64,000 nt of DNA from an uncultured Veillonella sp. (GTDB taxonomy: Bacteria > Bacillota > Negativicutes > Veillonellales > Veillonellaceae). Each line of letters opens with the position of its first letter. The first letter of the stretch is position 1. The DNA lies in the NCBI RefSeq assembly GCF_905209685.1, contig NZ_CAJLUB010000002.1, positions 1 to 64,000 on the forward strand. Reading direction: 5' to 3'. The notes beneath the pieces were generated by a model. That model searched no databases. It saw only the letters and a list, made by a program, of their open reading frames with translations, and was not told where the DNA came from. Of this stretch, positions 33,354 to 43,675 are shown in pieces. The translations under genes and the position numbers were made by a program.

Positions 33354-35521
33354 TGAAGTTAGTTAATTACAATGGCGAACAAAAACTAAATACCATAAGT
33401 GGTGGTGTTCAAGCTACTGGAAATGAATTAGCGTTTGGCGGTAATCAACAAGGTTTAAAAGGTGTAATTAATGCCATTGATAATATTAATGCACAGATGC
33501 AAAAGCGACTTGATGAAGATTTAAATATCGCCTACATGAACGCTGAAACAGACTATAAGAACAGAGTATCTTATGAACTAACAAACAAGGAAAACGGCAT
33601 CTTACACAAGGAGTTAGATGGTGCAGCTAATGCAACACAACTGTTTAATGAAGCCGAACGTAACATTAGAGACGATGTGTTAAGTAAGTTGCCTAATAAC
33701 AACCGCTTGCGTGAGCGTTTTCTTCAAATGGTAGATAAAGACTATCACGCAAATAATATGCGTGTACAAGTGCATGAGCGTTCTGAACGTGAAAAGTACA
33801 AAGATGTAACATTCAATAACAATGTGAAATCATCTGAACAAATAGCGGTATTAGGTTATAACAACCCTAACATTGTATCTAATTCTCTTAACACCATTAA
33901 GAATAGTATTGAAACTATGTATGGTGATAGAGGTGAAGAGTTTGTAAAAGCTAAATATCAAGAAGTAGCAGACCGAGTAGGTGGTGCAATTATTGATGAA
34001 ACAGTAACACGTAATGATATTACTGCTGGACCTCAAACAATCGCAGCACTAAGAGAAATGGGTGTAAGCGAGGGGATATTGTCTAAAGCTGCGGTAGCAA
34101 TCGATAAGGTAAATACACAACAAACAATCGATAAACGTATTGTAGGTGATGTAGATACCTTTGGTGAGGGTAATGCAGAAAAAGCAGCCGATGCATATAT
34201 TGCTACATTACCTAAAGCTGGACAAGGTGGAAATTTAAATATAGCTGCGCTTGATAGTGCGGTTAATGAACAGTTAGGTAAGCCGTATCTACTTGGTGGT
34301 GATGGTGGTGAAAGTACCGACTGTGGTAAATTTACGCTTGATGTGTCCGCAAAAGCTGGTGTTACTCTTAACTACCGCACCGCAGATGGTCAGTACTTGC
34401 AAGCTGAACAAGAGGGTAAACTTATACATGATATATCGCAAGCACAAAAGGGCGATTTAGTCTTTTGGCACGTTCCAAGTAATGAGGCTAGATGGGCAAC
34501 TAGTGATGATCCAAGTGCAGTTAATTCTGACGATAAAGCCTATAAAGGTGTAACTCATGTAGGTGTTTATATGGGTGATGGTAAAGTTGCACAAGCTGGT
34601 AGTGGCGGTGTGTCTATCGTAAGTACTGATATATATCCAATCGTTGGTGTAGGTAAGTTTAGCGGTAGTGCTAAAGGATATACCGACGGCGAACTCTTAC
34701 AAAAACGAGAAGAGTATATGAAAGCGTACAATATCGAAGAGAGTAAACGCAAAAAAGCAAGGGCTGAGGCACTAGCAAGACAAAAAGAGGCTATCCAGTT
34801 ACAACTAATTGAAATGGGTAAGAATGGTGCATCTAGTGGTGAGATGGCTAATTTCTTAGATAACGCTATTGGTGATAATAAAGAACTAACTTTAGCGTTT
34901 GGTTCACAAAGAAACCAATTCATGAGAGCAAATGAAAGAGAACAACAAGCTGCTAACCAATCTTGGGGAATGAATGAAATTCGTTCTATGCTTGGAAATA
35001 ACAGACCTCAATCAGAAATTTTTAAGTTTATCGATGATAACCATATTAATTTATCATTAGAGCAATACAACTCATTGCGTAAAACTCTTAATGACCGTGA
35101 TAACGGAACTGGTGATTATGCACCAGAGTTAGCTGGTGTGAATTATGTTCTTAATGATAGTTTAGAGAATATGAATGAACAACAAAAAGGGTTAGCAAGG
35201 ATAGGCTTTAAACAACAGATGGGTGCGTGGAAAGCTAAATTTGTAGCAGCCGAGGGAAGAGAACCAACAACTGGTGAGTTAGATTGGGCTGCACATGAAA
35301 TAGCTGGTCAAACAGTAATTCAAACAACAAACGTAGAACACTTTTGGCAAAATGGAGATAATTATAAAACTAATACATCAATGGCTATATTGGCTGGTGA
35401 TGGTGTGGTTGATTGGAAAGTACTTGGAGATACACACTATATAAGACTTTATAAATCTAATGGTGATTTTGAAGATATAGATGAGGGTACATTCCATGCT
35501 AGGTATAATATTGAGGGATAG
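33353..35521 (+). CDS. Internal virion protein with NlpC/P60 peptidase domain (gp15 position)
   Basis: 722 residues. A helical N-terminal region is followed at ~295-440 by an NlpC/P60-type domain: GKPYLLGGDGGESTDCGKF with catalytic Cys ~323, KGDLVFWHVPS, and THVGVYMGDGKVAQAGSGG with His ~401. The rest is helical and basic. In T7-like tails the gp15/gp16 proteins are ejected and digest the cell wall; here the muralytic domain is a peptidase placed in the gp15-like protein. It precedes the giant gp16-position protein by eight bases. Confidence 0.83.
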   Translation: MKLVNYNGEQKLNTISGGVQATGNELAFGGNQQGLKGVINAIDNINAQMQKRLDEDLNIAYMNAETDYKNRVSYELTNKENGILHKELDGAANATQLFNEAERNIRDDVLSKLPNNNRLRERFLQMVDKDYHANNMRVQVHERSEREKYKDVTFNNNVKSSEQIAVLGYNNPNIVSNSLNTIKNSIETMYGDRGEEFVKAKYQEVADRVGGAIIDETVTRNDITAGPQTIAALREMGVSEGILSKAAVAIDKVNTQQTIDKRIVGDVDTFGEGNAEKAADAYIATLPKAGQGGNLNIAALDSAVNEQLGKPYLLGGDGGESTDCGKFTLDVSAKAGVTLNYRTADGQYLQAEQEGKLIHDISQAQKGDLVFWHVPSNEARWATSDDPSAVNSDDKAYKGVTHVGVYMGDGKVAQAGSGGVSIVSTDIYPIVGVGKFSGSAKGYTDGELLQKREEYMKAYNIEESKRKKARAEALARQKEAIQLQLIEMGKNGASSGEMANFLDNAIGDNKELTLAFGSQRNQFMRANEREQQAANQSWGMNEIRSMLGNNRPQSEIFKFIDDNHINLSLEQYNSLRKTLNDRDNGTGDYAPELAGVNYVLNDSLENMNEQQKGLARIGFKQQMGAWKAKFVAAEGREPTTGELDWAAHEIAGQTVIQTTNVEHFWQNGDNYKTNTSMAILAGDGVVDWKVLGDTHYIRLYKSNGDFEDIDEGTFHARYNIEG

Positions 35522-35529
35522 GTGGAAAT

Positions 35530-38500
35530 ATGTCTAATAACCCATGGAAAATTGAACAACAGAAAATCAACCCATTTATTAACAAGGATGGCGATCATGG
35601 AGAGTTAGGCACACCTGTTAATGGAGTTGTAGGTAATGCGGTAGATGCGGTAAAGCAAGTAGGGAATGCATTAGGAAGTTTATCGGATGCACCTTATCTA
35701 GTCGATACAACTGGTAGCGGTAAGGATAGAACTTTACAAACTGTATCTACTATTGGCGAGGCTTTAAAGGAAAACCCTATTATAAATAACCCAGCCTTGC
35801 AAGCTGCATCCGCACGTTTTATATATGCATCTAGTGATGCGGTAAAAGCTAATGCAGCATTAGACTATGCGAATAAACTTAATATCGGTGCAGATGTTAT
35901 TTTGAATAGTGGTGAAACAGGGTTCACGAGAGCAGCTTATCTTGCTAATCAAGTTGATAGAGGTCGAACAGTACAGTCTTTGTATGATGAATACCCTGAA
36001 CTATATAAAATAAAATATGGTTCACAGTCCGAGGCTATTTATGGTTTGGAGAATTTACAGTCTATCAAATCTACTCATGGTATATGGGATAGCATCCAAC
36101 AGAATGTATGGTCTATCAATGATCAGATGAAATTGGGCGATGCTGGTTATGAATTATCCAACACTACAGACCCTAAGAAAATCGAAGAATTAACAAATGA
36201 AATTCAACGATTACAAACTAACCTTTCAAATTATCGTCATGCAGATGGACTAGATATAGCACAAGCCGTAATTGGTGAAACCGCAGGGCAAGGCTATATG
36301 ATGGCTAAACAAGGCGGTATAGGTGCGGTAGCTGGTGCAGTTGCTGGTGCATTAATCGGTGGCTTGGCTACAGAGGGTGTAGGTGTAGGTGCTGGTGCTG
36401 CTACTGGTGCTAAATGGGGTGGCGGTGCTGACATGGCATACAATATGTATAAAATGTCATTCGGTAACAAGTACATCGAACTCATCCAAAAGAAAGATGC
36501 AAATGGCAATCGTGTATACACAGACCAAGAGGCTAATCAATACGCTATGTCTTATGCTGCTATTGATGCTGGTATTGAGTTTGCAGCAACCGCAGCTATG
36601 GGTAAAGCGTTTAAAGCGGTAGCACCTAAAGGCATGATTGCAAAAGCTATTAGTGCTGGCGTTGGTGATACAGTTAAAACATTTGATAGAGGTATTGGAA
36701 CAACTGTTGCACAGATGGCTAAAAACTCTATTAAAGCTGGTGTACCTGAACTCTTTGAAGAGGGCTTGCAAGACGTAAACGAAAAGGTACAACACAACCT
36801 AACACGTAAAGATAATGACCCAGAGGGTTATTATAGCGTTGGCGATATTGCTATCGGTTCGCTAGATGCTATGAAACAAGCGTTACCAGCGGTAATAGGT
36901 TTTGGTGCTATCGGTGGTGCAGTAGGTGGTGTACGTACTGCAAAGGCTTTCCGTGATTTTCAAAAGCTAACACCAGAGCAACAACAAGCAGCTATCATCG
37001 CAGAACAAAACCGCAATGGCGCAGTCATTATGGATAATGTACGTAAGGATAGCACTACCAATAAAATCGCAAAAGAAAACCCTGAACTCTACGGAAAAAT
37101 CGTACAAGCACAGGGCGATAAGGTTGGAGTATCAACTCAATATGTAGATGTAGCAGAATTAGTGCAATCTGAAAACGGACAACTTGCTATCCGTGATATG
37201 GTCGATAACGGCTTAGTTACACAAGAGGAAGTAAAAGCAGCTATTGAGGCGGATGCACCTGTTGAAATTCCTATTGGTAGCTATGCACAAGTATCCATGA
37301 ATTTATCCGATGAAACTGTAGATGCATTGAAACAAACCTCTTACTTTACTAGAGGCGGTATGTCATTAGCTACGCTAGAACGTGCAAAACAAGAAGTAGA
37401 TGTAGCAAAATCTGTATTGAAAGATGATACCTCTAAACGTGCGGAACGTATCAAGGATGATATTATTCGTAATGAATTTGAGGGGGCATCTGATATAGAT
37501 CGTGAAGTACTTAATGAGGTACTATCTGACCCTACGAATATTAAACGTAATTTTAATAACTTGTTGCACACGTTAAAAGAACAGTATAGAGAAACATATG
37601 CAAGCGACTTTGACAATGCAGATAAATCTATCAATGATGCGGTAAGTACTAGTATTGAACCACAATGGCTAACCGATTATAAAGCTAACAATGGCGGTAA
37701 AGCACCACGAACTAATGCAGAACGTAGACGAGCAGCTTATGAGTATAGCCGAGCAACTACAACTGCAAGCCTTGATGGTAACGCTGATGCACTAGCACAA
37801 TCTGATGCACATTATGCTGATATGGAACATATGTTGATGCAAATCGAAAGTTTAGAGGCTATGAAAGATAAAGTCTTTGAATTGGCGAACAATGACATAG
37901 CGTTACGAATGCAGTTGTCAAAAAGCGGATATGATGTGTATAACGAAGTAGTTAAAGCTATTAGTGAAAGCACAAATAGAAAACAACGTGAAACTGCAAA
38001 AGCAAATGCATTATTGATGGCACAACACGCTGATATAATGGCACAATATATGCGACAAATGGGTAAAGGCGGTTATACTGCTATGGATTATTTCCGTGAT
38101 AGCGTGCGAATCAACATGAATGCTAAGTATGACAATCAAAAAGGTTATAATCAAAATACAAAAGCAGTATGGGAAAGTAAACTAGATAAAGTATTAAGTG
38201 ATTGGGCTAACAATGTAGATAATGCTAATAATATAGGAAGTAAAAAAACAATAGATATAATGGATTCACCATTAGTCTTTGACTTAATTAATCTTGACTT
38301 AAAAAGAATCAAAATTACAGGCGGTGTTTTGCATAAAATATTGCGTGCTCCTGTATTTGATTCTAACGGTAAAAGAATTTTATCTGGACATAATGATACA
38401 GTTTCCATTGATATGTTGAAACAGTTACCTAATACCATTGCAAATCCATCTGCAATATTTAGTGCAGATAATGGTCAAAAAATTATCATTATAACTGAAG

Positions 38501-41500
38501 TGATTGGTTTAAACGGAAAGCCTATAATGATGCCGATATTATTGAACAAATATAATAATAGAGGTGATTATCATGTTGTACAATCTTATTATGCTAGAAA
38601 TACCAATATAGCGTATTACGATTTGTTATTGGGTGGGGATTTAATATATATAAACAAAGAACGACTTAGTAATAATCCAAAAAACCAGCCACCATGGCTT
38701 GGGGGGATTAAACTAAGTCGTTCATTTATTAATAGTATACCAAACGAAAATGATTTAGACAATCTCCGAAAGAAACATAATTATCAGTATTATCAAACTG
38801 CATGGCATGGTTCGCCACATGACTTTGATGAGTTTGATTTAGGTGCTATTGGTAGCGGTGAGGGCGCACAATTTTATGGTTGGGGTTTGTATTTTGCTAA
38901 AAATAAAGAAATGGCAAAAAACTACAAAGAGGTTTTATCTAATGTCCATGAAACTGATAAATCATCTTTATTTAAGGTTGATATTCCTGAAAGCAATAAA
39001 ATGTTGGACTGGAATCAAACCCTTAACATTCAGCCAAAAGAAATTCAAGAACAAATTATTGATGCTATAAACAGTTTAGATACATTACAGAAAGATGCAT
39101 TTATAAATGCTTATCGTTCTGATCATTCTTATAATGGTAATAGACACGTTAAAGAAGTTAATGATATTTACCAAGGCTTAGAGACTGATTTAAATTACGT
39201 TGGCAAGTATGAAGAAAAAGAAACATTAAATAAAATTGTACAGAGAAATGCTGATAGACTAGCTAAAAAGTATGGTTTTGATGATTGGGGTAGTGCTGAT
39301 AAAAATAAGTTAAAAGCTATCATTGGTGATAATTTAGAAAAAGCACGAATTGAGTTAGATGCATTAACACAAGAAGATAACCAAAAAGTTATAAGCTATA
39401 AAGATAACATAAATAATCTTTTTAGTGAGGGTAATTCGTTTGGCTTAAATATCTATAAATCACTATCGACTGCATTAGGTGGTGATAAACTAGCATCTGA
39501 ATATTTGAATGAACATGGTATAAAAGGTATCACATATGAGGGCATAGAAGATGGACGATGCTATGTAGTGTTCGATGACAAGGCAATTAAAGTCATTGAA
39601 AAGTACAACCAATCTGTTAACGGCATGACAGAGATCATGAAAGATGGTGAGCGCATTATCAGCATTTTCAAAACCGCAGATAGAAGTACATTCTTACATG
39701 AAATGGGTCATGTATTCTTTGATGATATTCAAAAACTAGCATCTATGGAAAACGCACCTGAGCAACTTGTAACAGATTGGAACAAGTTGAAAGAGTGGAG
39801 CGGTTGGGTTGATGGTGAAAACGTAGACAATACGAAAGCACATGAGAAATTTGCACGAGGTTGGGAAAGCTATTTGCGAAGTGGTGAAGCACCAACAAGT
39901 GCATTGCAAAGAGTATTCCGTCAATTCTCCAAGTGGCTAACATACATTTATCGTAGCGTTCAACGATTAGGTGGTGAAGTACCATCTGATATTAAAGATG
40001 TTATGGCACGTATGATCGCAACCCAAGAGGATATTGAGGCATACGCAGAACAACAACAACTAGAACAGTTTGAAAAAACCGAACTGTATAAGCAATTATC
40101 AGAGCAAGACCAAGCACGTATGCAGTCTTACATTGCAGATGTAAAAGAAAAAGCAAAAGAACGTGTGATGCGAAAACTCATGAAAGAACTTGATAATAGA
40201 CCTATCAAGGAATGGGATGAAGAAAAGGATGCAATACAAATCGAAATCGAAAAACGATTGATTGAGCAATATCCTATCTACAAAGAGCATCAACGATACA
40301 ATGTGTTTGGTGAAAGTGCGTTGAAAGATACACAGTACAAAACTGTTGAAGAGTTGGAGCAAGCGGAAGTAGAACAAACTGGCGCTACATTTAACGATGC
40401 TATCAATCAAGAAATGGACAATGCGAAAGCAGAGTTTATGAGTGATAACAACGTAGGCAAAACTAATGAACAGATAGCAGAGGAAATCTTACTTAGTACA
40501 CAAGGTCAAATGAAACTCACCGAAGAAGAAAGTAAGATTATCCAACAATCTACTAATCGTGAATTGGCCAAGAACTGGGCTTTATTAGAACGCATTCGTA
40601 AGTTAGATGCTAACGCAGAAACTATCGATACAGAATTAGACGAAATCGAAAAAGAGGTTAAGCCTACTAAATACGATGAGTTAAAATCTGATAAGAAAAA
40701 AGTAGATGCTGCATTGACTGATACTACTAAGCAATTAGAAAAAGCAGAAGAACGTATCAAACGCTTACAAGATATGTTAAATAACCGAATCAACAATGTA
40801 CGTTCTATCCGTGGTGCTGGACTTGGTACAATTTCAGACTACATGGAACGAGCAAGAAAAGAGTTAGGTGCATTGCCTATCTCTAATGCTATTCAGTTTA
40901 AAACGTATCAAAATAAAGCGGTTACTGCTGGTAAGAAAGCAGATAGAGCCTTGGCGGTAGGTGATGTTGATAAGGCACTTGGCTTTAAGCGTGAACAGAT
41001 GCTACAACAAGCAAGAGCAAGGGTAGCGTTTGAAAACTTTGAAAAGTCCAAGAAGTTGCGATTGAAATTGAAACAACAATTACAACGCATGACTAGACCT
41101 AAGAACCCTATTGCTATTGAACCTAATATGCGTTATTTCTACGCACATATGGCATACCAAATGGGTTTAACTAAGTACGATGGACTAGCACCTACTGATG
41201 GTTTTGATATGGATAGTGTGTTAGCTGCATTAGATCCTGATGTTGGTATTCTAAATCAACAATCTATGGTTCAATTAGAACCTTGGATAGTTGAGATGTT
41301 CTACTCTAAAACACCTAAACCATTCCGTTCTATCACGATGAATGAGTTAGAAACCTTAGAAGAACTCATGACTGGTATGTACAAAAACGGCAGAAATGAG
41401 TATGAGGGTACAACAATCTTAAATGATGCTGGTGATAGTGTTTCGTTTGAAAATGCAGTACAAGATATTATTGGTGAGGCTACAGAAACATTTGGTGGTG

Positions 41501-43614
41501 CAGAGGGTGATGTGTTTAACAAACTCAACAACCAAACTAAGATGGATGCAGTAAGCGGTAAGCTATATGGTTTCCATTTAGCATTAATGAAAGTTGAAAC
41601 ATTCTTACGTAGAATGGGTGGCGGTAAAAATGGGTTCGCAGTTAAATACATATATGACCCTATCAGTAGAGCGACACAAGCATTCAACGAACGTAAAGAA
41701 ATCTCTATGCGTAGATTGGCAAAAGATGTAGGGATATATTCCAAACGTGAATTATTTGATATGCGTAATGACCACTTGTACACAGTTGGTGAGTTATACG
41801 GCTTAACCAAAGAGCAACTTATCATGATTGCCCTTAACTGGGGTACAGAGAGCAATAGGCAACGTGTAATGGAAACCACAAAAGCAAATGAGGTTGAAAT
41901 TGAACGTGCATTCCAAGAACACATGACTGATAAGGACTGGGAGTTTGTTATTCGTACATGGGATCATATCAATTCGTTTTATGAAGAACGCAGCCGAGTA
42001 CAAGAGGAATTGTACGGAAACCCATTGAAGAAAGTAAAAGGTTTAACATTTACTATCGGTGGTAGAAACATTGAGGGGCAATATTTCCCAATCGTGTACA
42101 ACCCTAAAGTCAATGCATCCGTTAGTGATAACCAAGTTGAAGATATTGCTAAAACTATGGTAAGTAGTAATGCAGTATGGGGTACTGGTATGAGCGCCAC
42201 TAAATCACGTTTGGATGTAGTCAAAGATAAATCATTGTTACTTGACTTTGATGTAATTCCTAATGCTATTACAGAGGCTATTAACCACGTTACAATGCGT
42301 AAAGCGGTAACTGATGTTAATAAGCTAATCAGTAACAGAGAATTGCAAAACTACATTGTAGATAAATTCGGTGCTGATACTTACCAATTCTTACGAACTT
42401 GGGTTAGAGATAACTGGCAAGATGAACCAGCAAAGGTTAGTGCGTTTGATAGATTAGTACTTACACTAAAGAAAAATACATCAACCGCAGTCATGGCTGG
42501 TAGAGTATCGGTAGCATTACAAAATGCGTTGAACTTACCAGTGGCGTTTTATCGTATCGGTGTAGGCAATACGATTAGAGCAATCAATCATGCTGGTTTA
42601 GGGTTCTATGGACACGGAACTACTACGTATAACAACACTAGAGATTTTGTGTTAGCACAATCAGTCTTCATGCGTGAGCGTGTTCAAACTTTGGATAAAG
42701 ACTTGAAAAAAGGCTTATCTATTGGCGGTAAAGGCATTCGTATTAATGACACTAACATTGCTAATTATAGAGCAGAACAACTAGCAGATATTCGAGATGA
42801 TATAAATCAAATGGGTTTCAGATTGCTTACGGAAACAGACTTTGCCTTATCTATCCCAGTATGGAAGTTTGCATATGATCAAAAGCAAGCGGAACTAATT
42901 GGTAAAGAGGGTGTAAGCCCTGAATGGATAGAACAACAATCTATCGAGGCTGGCGATAGAGCAGTCAGAGATATATTTGGTAGTGGTGATACTAAAGATG
43001 CTGCTGCTATTCAACGTGCTAGAAGTTCTGTTATGCAAATGTTCGTACCATTCTATTCCTACGCTAATACGCTTTATAACATTATTACGGAGGGTAACTA
43101 CGCACGGAAAGATACAGGTGATTACGCAAGGTTCGTTAAAATGCTGTGGTGGACATTGATTTCACAAGCAGTAGGTATGATGGCTTACAAAGCTATGACA
43201 AATGGTGATGATGATAAGCCTGAAGATTTAGCTAAGTCATTTATCGAAGAATTAGTTGCACAAGGTACTATGGGTATTCCTTTGGTTAGGGATATAACCA
43301 ATATGGCTATGAAGTTTGTATTGGGAGAAAGACCTTATAATAAAGGAAACACAGTATTAGCTACAAGCATAGCAGAAAAATTCTACGATGTTGGAAACGC
43401 TATTATGTCAGACAAGAAAGATGGTGTTGATTTAGGCAGAAGTCTTAGTCAGTTAGCGAACAGGGCAACTGGTTTTAGTGATACTGTTACAGATGGACTA
43501 TGGACATTAGCTAAATATGCGTTCACCGATACCGATGCAAAACTAGAAGATGTAATCATGGCTATTGCATTTGACCGCAGATTAAAAACTAAAAAAGATA
43601 AAAAGAAACATTGA
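35530..43614 (+). CDS. Giant polyvalent internal virion protein (gp16 position; MuF-C, ART-like, HExxH)
   Basis: 2,694 residues, one frame without breaks. A glycine-rich hydrophobic stretch (~258-300) could enter membranes. Residues ~920-1065 look like a MuF C-terminal domain (HNDTVSIDMLKQLPNTIANP, IIITEVIGLNGKPIMMPI, SYYARN), the barnase/EndoU/RelE-like RNase group. Residues ~1091-1360 look like the polyvalent ADP-ribosyltransferase (AWHGSPHDFDEFDLGAIGSG then EGAQFYGWGLYFA). HEMGH at 1390-1394 is a zinc-peptidase motif. A long coiled coil spans ~1480-1850; the C-terminus resembles LPD-type domains. Proteins of this kind are packed in the head and ejected into the host. Activity is inferred from motifs only. 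Confidence 0.85.
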   Translation: MSNNPWKIEQQKINPFINKDGDHGELGTPVNGVVGNAVDAVKQVGNALGSLSDAPYLVDTTGSGKDRTLQTVSTIGEALKENPIINNPALQAASARFIYASSDAVKANAALDYANKLNIGADVILNSGETGFTRAAYLANQVDRGRTVQSLYDEYPELYKIKYGSQSEAIYGLENLQSIKSTHGIWDSIQQNVWSINDQMKLGDAGYELSNTTDPKKIEELTNEIQRLQTNLSNYRHADGLDIAQAVIGETAGQGYMMAKQGGIGAVAGAVAGALIGGLATEGVGVGAGAATGAKWGGGADMAYNMYKMSFGNKYIELIQKKDANGNRVYTDQEANQYAMSYAAIDAGIEFAATAAMGKAFKAVAPKGMIAKAISAGVGDTVKTFDRGIGTTVAQMAKNSIKAGVPELFEEGLQDVNEKVQHNLTRKDNDPEGYYSVGDIAIGSLDAMKQALPAVIGFGAIGGAVGGVRTAKAFRDFQKLTPEQQQAAIIAEQNRNGAVIMDNVRKDSTTNKIAKENPELYGKIVQAQGDKVGVSTQYVDVAELVQSENGQLAIRDMVDNGLVTQEEVKAAIEADAPVEIPIGSYAQVSMNLSDETVDALKQTSYFTRGGMSLATLERAKQEVDVAKSVLKDDTSKRAERIKDDIIRNEFEGASDIDREVLNEVLSDPTNIKRNFNNLLHTLKEQYRETYASDFDNADKSINDAVSTSIEPQWLTDYKANNGGKAPRTNAERRRAAYEYSRATTTASLDGNADALAQSDAHYADMEHMLMQIESLEAMKDKVFELANNDIALRMQLSKSGYDVYNEVVKAISESTNRKQRETAKANALLMAQHADIMAQYMRQMGKGGYTAMDYFRDSVRINMNAKYDNQKGYNQNTKAVWESKLDKVLSDWANNVDNANNIGSKKTIDIMDSPLVFDLINLDLKRIKITGGVLHKILRAPVFDSNGKRILSGHNDTVSIDMLKQLPNTIANPSAIFSADNGQKIIIITEVIGLNGKPIMMPILLNKYNNRGDYHVVQSYYARNTNIAYYDLLLGGDLIYINKERLSNNPKNQPPWLGGIKLSRSFINSIPNENDLDNLRKKHNYQYYQTAWHGSPHDFDEFDLGAIGSGEGAQFYGWGLYFAKNKEMAKNYKEVLSNVHETDKSSLFKVDIPESNKMLDWNQTLNIQPKEIQEQIIDAINSLDTLQKDAFINAYRSDHSYNGNRHVKEVNDIYQGLETDLNYVGKYEEKETLNKIVQRNADRLAKKYGFDDWGSADKNKLKAIIGDNLEKARIELDALTQEDNQKVISYKDNINNLFSEGNSFGLNIYKSLSTALGGDKLASEYLNEHGIKGITYEGIEDGRCYVVFDDKAIKVIEKYNQSVNGMTEIMKDGERIISIFKTADRSTFLHEMGHVFFDDIQKLASMENAPEQLVTDWNKLKEWSGWVDGENVDNTKAHEKFARGWESYLRSGEAPTSALQRVFRQFSKWLTYIYRSVQRLGGEVPSDIKDVMARMIATQEDIEAYAEQQQLEQFEKTELYKQLSEQDQARMQSYIADVKEKAKERVMRKLMKELDNRPIKEWDEEKDAIQIEIEKRLIEQYPIYKEHQRYNVFGESALKDTQYKTVEELEQAEVEQTGATFNDAINQEMDNAKAEFMSDNNVGKTNEQIAEEILLSTQGQMKLTEEESKIIQQSTNRELAKNWALLERIRKLDANAETIDTELDEIEKEVKPTKYDELKSDKKKVDAALTDTTKQLEKAEERIKRLQDMLNNRINNVRSIRGAGLGTISDYMERARKELGALPISNAIQFKTYQNKAVTAGKKADRALAVGDVDKALGFKREQMLQQARARVAFENFEKSKKLRLKLKQQLQRMTRPKNPIAIEPNMRYFYAHMAYQMGLTKYDGLAPTDGFDMDSVLAALDPDVGILNQQSMVQLEPWIVEMFYSKTPKPFRSITMNELETLEELMTGMYKNGRNEYEGTTILNDAGDSVSFENAVQDIIGEATETFGGAEGDVFNKLNNQTKMDAVSGKLYGFHLALMKVETFLRRMGGGKNGFAVKYIYDPISRATQAFNERKEISMRRLAKDVGIYSKRELFDMRNDHLYTVGELYGLTKEQLIMIALNWGTESNRQRVMETTKANEVEIERAFQEHMTDKDWEFVIRTWDHINSFYEERSRVQEELYGNPLKKVKGLTFTIGGRNIEGQYFPIVYNPKVNASVSDNQVEDIAKTMVSSNAVWGTGMSATKSRLDVVKDKSLLLDFDVIPNAITEAINHVTMRKAVTDVNKLISNRELQNYIVDKFGADTYQFLRTWVRDNWQDEPAKVSAFDRLVLTLKKNTSTAVMAGRVSVALQNALNLPVAFYRIGVGNTIRAINHAGLGFYGHGTTTYNNTRDFVLAQSVFMRERVQTLDKDLKKGLSIGGKGIRINDTNIANYRAEQLADIRDDINQMGFRLLTETDFALSIPVWKFAYDQKQAELIGKEGVSPEWIEQQSIEAGDRAVRDIFGSGDTKDAAAIQRARSSVMQMFVPFYSYANTLYNIITEGNYARKDTGDYARFVKMLWWTLISQAVGMMAYKAMTNGDDDKPEDLAKSFIEELVAQGTMGIPLVRDITNMAMKFVLGERPYNKGNTVLATSIAEKFYDVGNAIMSDKKDGVDLGRSLSQLANRATGFSDTVTDGLWTLAKYAFTDTDAKLEDVIMAIAFDRRLKTKKDKKKH
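38659..38723 (+). repeat. Large inverted repeat between toxin-like domains of the giant gene
   Basis: gaacgacttagt (38659-38670) pairs perfectly with actaagtcgttc (38712-38723). Inside, taatcc pairs with ggatta, and the centre ccagccaccatggcttgg is itself nearly palindromic. It encodes residues ~1044-1065, at the border of the MuF-C and ART-like regions. Confidence 0.7.
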
Positions 43615-43620
43615 TAAATA

Positions 43621-43645
43621 AGGACTATCCATAATGGGTAGTCCT
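43621..43645 (+). other. Hairpin between giant gene and tail fibre
   Basis: aggactatcc (43621-43630) pairs with gggtagtcct (43636-43645), one G-U, loop ATAAT. Weak T-run (ATTTAT) follows. The ATG at 43634 is in the loop and has no ribosome site, so it is unlikely to start the fibre gene. May be a partial terminator. Confidence 0.6.
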
Positions 43646-43675
43646 ATTTATATACAACTGAAAGGGGATGTTAAA

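Noticed and set aside
36294-36797. Minus-strand frames in the glycine/alanine-rich part of the giant gene
   Set aside because: Caused by biased codon use of the Gly/Ala-rich stretch; no start signals.
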